Assembly (NCBI GenBank): GCA_949128115.1
Contig: OX421961.1
Coordinates: 85,667,277 to 85,731,276 of the forward strand
Length of the DNA: 64,000 nucleotides
From: Anaspis maculata
Lineage: Eukaryota > Arthropoda > Insecta > Coleoptera > Scraptiidae
Direction of reading: 5' to 3'
In this document: positions 12,701 through 24,700 of the stretch, in pieces
How the letters are laid out: every line of letters begins with the position of its first letter
How positions within the stretch are numbered: position 1 is the first letter of the stretch
The notes under the pieces: model-generated
Told to the model about the DNA's origin: nothing
The model's database searches: none
Seen by the model: only the letters and a program-made list of their open reading frames with translations
Position numbers and translations under genes: made by a program

Positions 12701-15700
12701 TTTCTATCTTCTCATCTTCACCAACTGGACTCTGCTGAACCAGAATCAGAATGTCAGTGATAAGATGAAAACATTTGCATTAGAAGTCCAGAATTGAGAA
12801 TTGCGGCCGATATTTCTACAGCACTTCCGATCTGGCCCATTTGTAAGCTTATAAACTGGGTGTTTCTTTATCTTTCCATCTTCATCGATTGGACTTTGCT
12901 GAACCAGGAACAGAACGTCAATGTTGAAGTAAAAATATTCGCGAAGGAAGTCCAGAATTGAAAATGGCGGCCGATATTGTAACAGCACTTCCAATGTCGC
13001 TCATATTTGTAGGCTTATGAACTAACTGACGGCTGTTTTCTATCTTCCTATCTTCACCGACTGGACTCTGCTAAACCGGAATCAGAAAGTCCATGTTGGA
13101 GTGAGAATATTTGCATGGGAAGTCCAGAAATCAAGATTGCGGCCGATATTGCAACAGCACTTCCGATTTCGCTCATTTGTAAGCTTATGAATTGGCTGTC
13201 TTCCATCTTCCTATCTTCACCGACTGGACTCTGCTGAACCAGAATCAGAAAGTCAGTGATAGGACAAAAATATTTGCATAGGAAGTTCAGAATTTAGAAC
13301 TACGGCCGATATTTCTACAGCATTCCCGATCTCGCTCATTTGTGGGCTTATGAACTCGCTGTTTTTCACCTTTCCATCTTCACCGACTGGACTCTGCTGA
13401 ACCAGAATCAGAAAGTCAATGTTAGGATCAAAATATTTGCATAGGAAGTCCAGAATTGGAAATGTTGGCCGATATTGTAACAGCACTTCCGATCTCGTTC
13501 ATTTGTAGGCCTATGAACTGGCTGTTATTATCTTTCTATCTTCATCGACTGGACTCTTTGGACCAAGAAAAAAGTCAATGTTGAGGCCAAATATTTGCAT
13601 GGGAAGTCCAGAAATGAAAATGTCGGCCGATATTGCTACAGCACTTCCGATCTCGCTCATTTCAAGGATGATGAACTGACTGTTTTTAGCTTCTTGTCTT
13701 CAACGACTGGACTCTGCTGAACCAGGAACAGAAGGTCAATGTTGAGGCCAAACATTTGCTTGGGAAGTCCAAAAATAGAAATGGCGGCCAATATTGCTAC
13801 AGCATTTCCGATCTCGCTCATTTGTAGGCTTATGAACCGGCTGTTTTCAACTTTTTTTCTCCACTAACTGGACTCTGCTGAACCAGGACCAAAAAGTCAA
13901 TGTTGAGGCCAAACATTCGCATGGGAAGTCCAAGAGGTAAGTCTCCTGAGGAAATCATCCGATTCGGTGAGGATGTGGATTTTCTGGGACATTAAATAGA
14001 AGCATGGTCACGCACAAAAGATCTTATAGGTCGCAGTGCAGGAAGGATCCTCCGAGACCAAACGACCACCTCTAATCTACAATCTACAATGGGAAGTCCA
14101 GAAAGGAAAATTGCGGCCCATATTGCTACAGCATTTCCGATCTCGCTCATTTGTAGGCTTATGAACTAGTTGTTTTTCATCATTTCATCTTCACCGACTG
14201 GAATTGGCTAAACCAAAAACAGAAAGTCAATGTTGAGATCAAACATTCGCACGGGAAGTCCAGGATTTAAAATGGCGGCCACTATTGCTACAGTATTCCC
14301 GATCTTGCTCTTTTGTGGGCTGATGAATTGGCTGTTTTTTTTTATCATTTGATCCTCACCGACTAGACTCTGCTCAGCCAGGGGCACAAAGTCAATGTTG
14401 AAGCCAAACATTAGCGAGGGAAATGCAGAAATCTAAATGGCGGCCAATATTGCTACAGCATTTGCGATCTCGCTCATTTGTAGGCTTATGAACTGGCTGT
14501 TTTTTATCATTCCATCTTCACCGACTGGACTCTGCTGAACCAGGAACGGCAAGTCAATATTGAGGCCAAACATCCGCATAGGAAGTTCAGAAATCTAAAT
14601 GGCGGCCAATATTGCTACAGCATTTCCGATCTCGCCCTTTCGTAGGCTTATGAATGGGCTGTTTTTTTTTCATCATCCGATCTTCACCGACAGGATTCTA
14701 CTGGACCAGGAACAAAAAGTCAATGTTGAGACCAAACATTGCATTGGGAGCCAGAAATCAAAATGGCGGCCATTGCTGCGGCATTTCCGATCTCGCTCAT
14801 TTGTAGGCATATTAACTGGCTAGTTTTTTATCATGTGATTTTCACCGACTGGACTCTGTTGAGCCAGGAACAGAAGGTCAATGTTGAGGTTAAACATTTT
14901 CGTGGGGAGTCCAGAAATCTAAATGGCGGCCAATATTGCTACAGCATTTCCGATCTCGCTCATTTGTAGGCTTATGAACCGGCTGTTTTCAACTTTTTTT
15001 CTCCACTAACTGGACTCTGCTGAACCAGGACCAAAAAGTCAATGTTGAGACCAAACATTGCAAGTCCAGAAATTAAAATTGCGGCCAATATTGCTACAGC
15101 ATTTGCGATCTCGCTCATTTGTGTGCATATGAACTGGCTGTTTTCATCATCATTTTTTTCTTCACCGACTGGACTCTGCTGAACCAGGAACAGAAAGTCA
15201 ATGTTGAGGCCAAACCTTTGTATGAGAGGTCACTATTGAGGCCAAACATTCTCATTGGATGTCCAGAAATCAAAGTTGCGGCCAAATGGCTACAGCATTC
15301 CCGATCTCGCTTATTTGTAGGCTCATGAACTGGCTGTTTCTCATCTTTCTATCTTCACGTTCACCGACTGGACTCTGCTCAATTAGGATCAAAAAGTCAA
15401 GGTCCGAGTAATAATTTTTGCATCGGAAGTTCAGAATCTGAAATAGCTTTCCTAGGTATCCCTATCTTGCATATTTAATTACTGTGGCTTATGAAGGTCT
15501 GTTTACCATCTGCAGTGGACCACACAGCGCGGGCGCGTACATGACAGCTTGACGCGGGACAATTGACGCTGAGACAAATTGAGACGGGACAACTTGACGC
15601 CAAGGACTTGATGCAGCCGACTTATCGTGGGGGCAACTTGACGCAAGTTGGAGCTGAAAGTATCGACAGGGGATAGAAGAGGACTCGATAGATTCCCGAA

Positions 15701-18700
15701 TGCCAACGACTACGATGACCCCGGCATCTATTCAAGAGATGTGATAGACGAGGATACCAGCATCTGTGATAAAGTAATGCCTTGGCTCAAACACCGCTCC
15801 AGGAAAGCAAGCTACTGGTGGAGCGATGAAACTGGTACAACATGGAAGAAAACGAACCACCGTAGAAAAGAGTGTACACACGAGCGCTACGTAGAAATGA
15901 GACCACGCAAGAGATCTGCGCATCGCACATCTGTCTTATTTTGCTCATGTAATAGTTAGGCCTTAGGGAGTGTATGTTAAAAAAATTGTGATTACGCCAT
16001 GCTTACTTCTTTGGGGCCTTGATGCAAAAACATCCGATATATAGGTACTCGGATTTTCGAAAAAAGTTCAAGTGAGATCTCGGCAATTCACATCTGTCTT
16101 GTTTTGCTAATGTGATGGTTAGGCCTTAGGGAGTGTTTGTTAAAAAAATTGTGATTACGCCATGCTTACTTCTTTGGGGCCTTGATGCAAAAACATTCGA
16201 TATATAGGTAGGTACTCGGATTTTCGAAAAAAGTTTCAGTGTGATCTCGGCAAGTCACATCTGTCTTGTTTCGCTAATGTGATGGTTAGGCGTTAGGGAG
16301 TGTTTGTTCAAAAAATTGTGATTACGCCATGCTTACATCTTTGGGGCCTTGATGCAAAAACATCCGATATATAGGTACTCGGACTTTCGAAAAAAGTTTT
16401 AGTGAGATCTCGGCAATTCACATCTGTCTTGTTTTGCTCATGTGATGGTTAGGCCTTAGGGAGTGTTTGTCGAAAAAATTGTGATTACGCCATGCTTACT
16501 TCTTTGGGGCCTTGATGCAAAAACAGCCGATATAGAGGTACTCGGATTTTCGAAAAAAGTTTTAGTGAGATCTCGGCAATTCACATCTGTCTTGTTTTGC
16601 TCATGTGATGGTTAGGCCTTAGGGAGTGTTTGTTCAAAAAATTGTGATTACGCCATGCTCACTTCTTTGGGGCCTTGATGCTAAAACATCCGATATATAG
16701 GTACTCGGATTTTCGAAAAAAGTTTAAGTGAGATCTCGGCAATTCACATCTGTCTTGTTTCGCTAATGTGATGGTTAGGCCTTAGGGAGTGTTCGTTCGA
16801 AAAATTGTGATTACGCCATGCTTACTTCTTTGGGGCCTTGATGCAAAAACATCCGATATATAGGTACTCGAATTTTCGAAAAAAGTTTTAGTGAGATCTC
16901 GGCAATTCACATCTGTCTTGTTTTGCTCATGTGAAGGTTAGGCCTTAGGGAGTGTTTGTCGAAAAAATTGAGATTACGCCATGCTTACTTCTTTGGGGCC
17001 TTGATGCAAAAACAGCCGATATATAAGTACTCGGATTTTCGAAAAAAGTTTTAGTGAGATCTCGGCAATTCACATCTGTCTTGTTTTGCTCATGTGATGG
17101 TTAGGCCTTAGGGAGTGTTTGTTCAAAAAATTGTGATTACGCCATGCTTACTTCTTTGGGGCCTTGATGCAAAAACATCCGATATATAGGTACTCGGATT
17201 TTCGAAAAAAGTTTTAGTGAGATCTCGGCAATTCACATCTGTCTTGTTTTGCTCATGTGATGGTTAGGCCTTAGGGAGTGTTTGTTCAAAAAATTGTGAT
17301 TACGCCATGCTTACTTCTTTGGGGCCTTGATCCAAAAACATCCGATATATAAGTACTCGGATTTTCGAAAAAAGTTTTAGTGAGATCTCGGCAATTCACA
17401 TCTGTCTTGTTTTGCTCATGTGATGGTTAGGCCTTAGGGAGTGTTTGTTCAAAAAATTGTGATTACGCCATGCTTACTTCTTTGGGGCCTTGATGCAAAA
17501 ACATCCGATATATAGGTACTCGGATTTTCGAAAAAAGTTTTAGTGAGATCTCGGCAATTCACATCTGTCTTGTTTTGCTCATGTGATGGTTAGGCCTTAG
17601 GGAGTGTTTGTTCAAAAAATTGTGATTACGCCATGCTTACTTCTTTGGGGCCTTGATGCAAAAACAGCCGATATATAAGTACTCGGATTTTCGAAAAAAG
17701 TTTTAGTGAGATCTCGGCAATTCACATCTGTCTTGTTTCGCTTATGTGATGGTTAGGCCTTAGGGAGTGTTTGTTGAAAAAATTGTGATTACGCCATGCT
17801 TACTTCTTTGGGGCCTTGATGCAAAAACATCCGATATATAGGTACTCGGACTTTCAAAAAAAGTTTTAGTGAGATCTCGGCAATTCACATCTGTCTTGTT
17901 TTGCTCATGTGACGGTTAGGCCTTAGGGAATGTTTGTTCAAAAAATTGTGATTACGCCATGCTTACTTCTTTGGGGCCTTGATGCAAAAACATCCGATAT
18001 ATAGGTACTCGGATTTTCGAAAAAAGTTTTAGTGAGATCTCGGCAATTCACATCTGTCTTGTTTTGCTCATGTGATGGTTAGGCCTTAGGGAGTGTTTGT
18101 TCAAAAAATTGTGATTACGCCATGCTTGCTTCTTTGGGGCCTTGATCCAAAAACATCCGATATATAAGTACTCGGATTTTCGAAAAAAGTTTTAGTGAGA
18201 TCTCGGCAATTCACATCTGTCTTGTTTTGCTCATGTGATGGTTAGGCCTTAGGGAGTGTTTGTTCAAAAAATTGTGATTACGCCATGCTTACTTCTTTGG
18301 GGCCTTGATGCAAAAACATCCGATATATAGGTACTCGGATTTTCGAAAAAAGTTTTAGTGAGATCTCGGCAATTCACATCTGTCTTGTTTCGCTAATGTG
18401 ATGGTTAGGCCTTAGGGAGTGTTTGTTCAAAAAATTGTGATTACGCCATGCTTACTTGTTTGGGGCCTTGATGCAAAAACATCCGATATATAGGTACTCG
18501 GATTTTCGAAAAAAGTTTTAGTGAGATCTCGGCAATTCACATCTGTCTTGTTTTGCTCATGTGATGGTTAGGCCTTAGGGAGTGTTTGTTCAAAAAATTG
18601 TGATTACGCCATGCTTACTTCTTTGGGGCCTTGATCCAAAAACATCCGATATATAAGTACTCGGATTTTCGAAAAAAGTTTTAGTGAGATCTCGGCAATT

Positions 18701-21700
18701 CACATCTGTCTTGATTTGCTCATGTGATGGTTAGGCCTTAGGGAGTGTTTGTTCAAAAAATTGTGATTACGCCATGCTTACTTCTTTGGGGCCTTGATGC
18801 AAAAACATCCGATATATAGGTACTCGGATTTTCGAAAAAAGTTTTAGTGAGATCTCGGCAATTCACATCTGTCTTGTTTCGCTTATGTGATGGTTAGGCC
18901 TTAGGGAGTGTTTGTTCGAAAAATTGTGATTATGCCATGCTTACTTCTTTGGGGCCTTGATGCAAAAACATCCGATATATAGGTACTCGGATTTTCGAAA
19001 AAAGTTTTAGTGAGATCTCGGCAATTCACATCTGTCTTGTTTCGCTTATGTGATGGTTAGGCCTTAGGGAGTGTTTGTTCGAAAAATTGTGATTATGCCA
19101 TGCTTACTTCTTTGGGGCCTTGATGCAAAAACATCCGATATATAGGTACTCGGATTTTCGAAAAAAGTTTCAGTGAGATCTCGGCAATTCACATCTGTCT
19201 TGTTTTGCTCATGTGATGGTTAGGCCTTAGGGAGTGTTTGTTCAAAAAATTGTGATTACGCCATGCTTACTTCTTTGGGGCCTTGATGCAAAAACATCCG
19301 ATATTATAGGTACTCGGATTTTCGAAAAAAGTTTTAGTGAGATCTCGGCAATTCACATCTGTCTTGTTTTGCTAATGTGATGGTTAGGCCTTAGGGAGTG
19401 TTTGTTCAAAAAATTGTGATTACGCCATGCTTACTTCTTTGGGGCCTTGATGCAAAAGCATCCGATATATAGGTACTCGGATTTTCGAAAAAAGTTTTAG
19501 TGAGATCTCGGCAATTCACATCTGTCTTGTTTCGCTAATGTGATGGTTAGGCCTTAGGGAGTGTTTGTTCAAAAAATTGTGATTACGCCATGCTTACTTC
19601 TTTAGGGCCTTGATGGGAAAAAATTCGATATATAGGTACTCGGACTTTCGAAAAAAGTTTTAGTGAGATCTCGGCAATTCACATCTGTCTTGTTTTGCTC
19701 ATGTGAAGGTTAGGCCTTAGGGAGTGTTTGTCGAAAAAATTGTGATTACGCCATGCTTACTTCTTTGGGGCCTTGATGCAAAAACAGCCGATATATAGGT
19801 ACTCGGATTTTCGAAAAAAGTTTTAGTGAGATCTCGGCAATTCACATCTGTCTTGTTTTGCTCATGTGATGGTTAGGCCTTAGGGAGTGTTTGTTCAAAA
19901 AATTGTGATTACGCCATGCTTACTTCTTTGGGGCCTTGATGCAAAAACATCCGATATATAGGTACTCGGATTTTCGAAAAAAGTTTTAGTGAGATCTCGG
20001 CAATTCACATCTGTCTTGTTTTGCTCATGTGATGGTTAGGCCTTAGGGAGTGTTTGTTCAAAAAATTGTGATTACGCCATGCTTACTTCTTTGGGGCCTT
20101 GATCCAAAAACATCCGATATATAAGTACTCGGATTTTCGAAAAAAGTTTTAGTGAGATCTCGGCAATTCACATCTGTCTTGTTTTGCTCATGTGATGGTT
20201 AGGCCTTAGGGAGTGTTTGTTCAAAAAATTGTGATTACGCCATGCTTACTTCTTTGGGGCCTTGATGCAAAAACATCCGATATATAGGTACTCGGATTTT
20301 CGAAAAAAGTTTTAGTGAGATCTCGGCAATTCACATCTGTCTTGTTTCGCTTATGTGATGGTTAGGCCTTAGGGAGTGTTTGTTAAAAAAATTGTGATTA
20401 CGCCATGCTTACTTCTTTGGGGCCTTGATGCAAAAACATCCGATATATAGGTACTCGGACTTTCAAAAAAAGTTTTAGTGAGATCTCGGCAATTCACATC
20501 TGTCTTGTTTTGCTCATGTGACGGTTAGGCCTTAGGGAATGTTTGTTCAAAAAATTGTGATTACGCCATGCTCACTTCTTTGGGGCCTTGATGCAAAAAC
20601 ATCCGATATATAGGTACTCGGATTTTCGAAAAAAGTTTCAGTGAGATCTCGGCAATTCACATCTGTCTTGTTTCGCTAATGTGATGGTTAGGCCTTAGGG
20701 AGTGTTTGTTCAAAAAATTGTGATTACGCCATGCTTACTTCTTTGGGGCCTTGATGCAAAAACATCCGATATATAGGTACTCGGATTTTCGAAAAAAGTT
20801 TTAGTGAGATCTCGGCAATTCACATCTGTCTTGTTTTGCTCATGTGATGGTTAGGCCTTAGGGAGTGTTTGTTCAAAAAATTGTGATTACGCCATGCTTA
20901 CTTCTTTGGGGCCTTGATCCAAAAACATCCGATATATAAGTACTCGGATTTTCGAAAAAAGTTTTAGTGAGATCTCGGCAATTCACATCTGTCTTGTTTT
21001 GCTCATGTGATGGTTAGGCCTTAGGGAGTGTTTGTTCAAAAAATTGTGATTACGCCATGCTTACTTCTTTGGGGCCTTGATGCAAAAACATCCGATATAT
21101 AGGTACTCGGATTTTCGAAAAAAGTTTTAGTGAGATCTCGGCAATTCACATCTGTCTTGTTTCGCTTATGTGATGGTTAGGCCTTAGGGAGTGTTTGTTA
21201 AAAAAATTGTGATTACGCCATGCTTACTTCTTTGGGGCCTTGATGCAAAAACATCCGATATATAGGTACTCGGACTTTCAAAAAAAGTTTTAGTGAGATC
21301 TCGGCAATTCACATCTGTCTTGTTTTGCTCATGTGACGGTTAGGCCTTAGGGAATGTTTGTTCAAAAAATTGTGATTACGCCATGCTTACTTCTTTGGGG
21401 CCTTGATGCAAAAACATCCGATATATAGGTACTCGGATTTTCGAAAAAAGTTTCAGTGAGATCTCGGCAATTCACATCTGTCTTGTTTTGCTCATGTGAT
21501 GGTTAGGCCTTAGGGAGTGTTTGTTCAAAAAATTGTGATTACGCCATGCTTACTTCTTTGGGGCCTTGATGCAAAAACATCCGATATTATAGGTACTCGG
21601 ATTTTCGAAAAAAGTTTTAGTGAGATCTCGGCAATTCACATCTGTCTTGTTTTGCTAATGTGATGGTTAGGCCTTAGGGAGTGTTTGTTCAAAAAATTGT

Positions 21701-24700
21701 GATTACGCCATGCTTACTTCTTTGGGGCCTTGATGCAAAAGCATCCGATATATAGGTACTCGGATTTTCGAAAAAAGTTTTAGTGAGATCTCGGCAATTC
21801 ACATCTGTCTTGTTTCGCTAATGTGATGGTTAGGCCTTAGGGAGTGTTTGTTCAAAAAATTGTGATTACGCCATGCTTACTTCTTTGGGGCCTTGATGGG
21901 AAAAAATTCGATATATAGGTACTCGGACTTTCGAAAAAAGTTTTAGTGAGATCTCGGCAATTCACATCTGTCTTGTTTTGCTCATGTGAAGGTTAGGCCT
22001 TAGGGAGTGTTTGTCGAAAAAATTGTGATTACGCCATGCTTACTTCTTTGGGGCCTTGATGCAAAAACAGCCGATATATAGGTACTCGGATTTTCGAAAA
22101 AAGTTTTAGTGAGATCTCGGCAATTCACATCTGTCTTGTTTTGCTCATGTGATGGTTAGGCCTTAGGGAGTGTTTGTTCAAAAGATTGTGATTACGCCAT
22201 GCTTACTTCTTTGGGGCCTTGATGCAAAAACGTCCGATATATAGGTACTCGGATTTTCGAAAAAAGTTTTAGTGAGATCTCGGCAATTCACATCTGTCTT
22301 GTTTCGCTAATGTGATGGTTAGGCCTTAGGGAGTGTTTGTTCAAAAAATTGTGATTACGCCATGCTTACTTCTTTGGGGCCTTGATGCAAAAACATCCGA
22401 TATATGTATAGGTACTCGGATTTTCGAAAAAAGTTTTAGTGAGATCTCGGCAATTCACATCTGTCTTGTTTTGCTCATGTGATGGTTAGGCCTTAGGGAG
22501 TGTTTGTTCAAAAAATTGTGATTACGCCATGCTTACTTCTTTGGGGCCTTGATGCAAAAACATCCGATATATAGGTACTCGGATTTTCGAAAAAAGTTTT
22601 AGTGAGATCTCGGCAATTCACATCTGTCTTGTTTCGCTAATGTGATGGTTAGGCCTTAGGGAGTGTTTGTTCAAAAAATTGTGATTACGCCATGCTTACT
22701 TCTTTGGGGCCTTGATGCGAAAACATCCGATATATAGGTACTCGGATTTTCGAAAAAAGTTTTAGTGAGATCTCGGCAATTCACATCTGTCTTGTTATGC
22801 TAATGTGATGGTTAGGCCTTAGGGAGTGTTTGTTCAAAAAATTGTGATTACGCCATGCTTACTTCTTTGGGGCCTTGATGGGAAAAAATTCGATATAGGT
22901 ACTCGGACTTTCGAAAAAAGTTTTAGTGAGATCTCGGCAATTCACATCTGCACATCACATCTTAATCACACATCATGATTAACGCGACTCAACATTTCCA
23001 AGTTGTGATTGCTGTTATTAATCATACAGGGTAATTAATCAATAGATGACTTCTGTAAACATTTTTGCTGCAATATTGGGCGCCATCTTTTACTCTGAAT
23101 TTTGGTCAAGATTTACGACCGGCAACCTTCACTTCATGATCCACTTCAGCCAGGATAGGTTCAGTTCATGAGATATAAGAAATATTTGGCTGGTTGTTGA
23201 ACGGACATTGCCCCATATCGCCTTAGCTGAGATTATATCCCTTCATGTGCCGCCACCTTGGATTTCGGACTTTCGATCACAGTCAGTTGGTCTGTTGACA
23301 TCGTTTCTTTTATTCGAAAGAGGAATTCCACAAGTTGATTAAAACTGAATCGATGGTTGCTGCCAAATGCTTCGGTTCAATTATTAGGAATTTTTTGATA
23401 ACTTTTGTTCCACCCTGTAAATGAGTCGGCACGTCTGACTCGTTAGCTGATGTTCCATTTGTTGGGAAAGGGTATCCTAGACACATAAAGGCAAAATGTA
23501 GAAGCTTCCATTGATGTGTGAGGTCTGATTTCCAAATACAATGCTATTTATCTCTCCCATTTTTTTAATAATTCTGTTGTGGTGATCCGGACAAAAAAAT
23601 TTTTTTTTGTGAAGTTCTCTGCATGGCTCATTTTTCTTATTGCGTCCATATGATGGTAAGGCCTTCACGAGTATATGTTCAAAAAATCGTGGATAGGCCA
23701 TGCAGAGATCTCTGGGGCCGAAAATATGCCCAAACTGGATAGTGCTCTTTCAATCAAAGCCCTTTTAGGCCAGGCGGTATGTCGTAAAATCACTACAATC
23801 TGGAAAAAACTCCGACCAAAGCTTTTATGGTGTCAAGCTCTTCGTAAGGTCAGTAGTTATCTACCACTGAGTTTCCGCCCAAAAACAAGTTGTGCTGATT
23901 ACTCCACATCTGCGCGAAGGTAAAGGATGCCTCGAAAGTGCAAAAAGACCTGTTATACCTTCGTACTTTTTCGTTATATTTGCCTAAATGCAAACGTACA
24001 ACTCTTACACAAACATTGGAAGCATTTGTGCATCTCTGTGCCTGTCTTACTGTTGAAAAAAAGATTTCTTTGTGCGGGTCAGATAAATCACATTTAATTG
24101 TTTTTCCACACAAGAAAACAATGGAGCAACATGTATTTTGTATGTTTTCTAATAACTCGTATCCATTGAACCCATTTATGGTTTAAAATTTGATTAACAG
24201 CATTTTTGAAAAAAGTGAATGATTTTCACCCGCCTGTTCAGCAGCAATTTTTTCAATTTTACCAAACACCGTTTGCGATAATTTCATAAGGAATGAAAAG
24301 CTCAAACTCTTCTCTAACGATATCGTGCCTGGCTTAACCGCGACACGCACTTGAAAGTCTAAAAAACTGATTTCTTTTCGAGCGGTCCTGTTTCACCCTC
24401 GTGCGGCCGTGCCTACTTGACATAGACCGGACTGATTACACGAGCTTGGAAATGTACTCTTCTCCAGCTTTAAAACGCGACCATTATTATTAAGACTTTG
24501 TACATTGATTTATGAAGAAATTATATATTATTTTATCATCAATGTTTGCGTTAGAGTTGTACGTTTGCGTTGAGGCAAATAAAATGAAAAAGTACGGGGG
24601 TTCATCAGGTCTTTTTGGACCTTCAAGACATCCTTTACCTTTGGGCAGATGTGGAGGAATCAGCACAACTCGTTTTTGGGCGGAAACTCAGTGGTAGATA

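Noticed and set aside
9325..13486. Series of similar minus-strand open frames (for example 9325-9531, 11741-11998, 12247-12495, 12746-12994) encoding near-identical peptides
   Set aside because: They follow the ~165-bp satellite and its three-unit blocks. Similarity is due to the DNA repeat, each frame ends after one to one and a half units, and no start context or domain is conserved.
15929..22955. TTAGG words in satellite B (GGTTAGGCCTTAGGG) suggesting an insect telomere
   Set aside because: TTAGG is not in tandem; it occurs twice within each 163-bp unit and in no pure run. The array is inside a gene's intron, not at a chromosome end.
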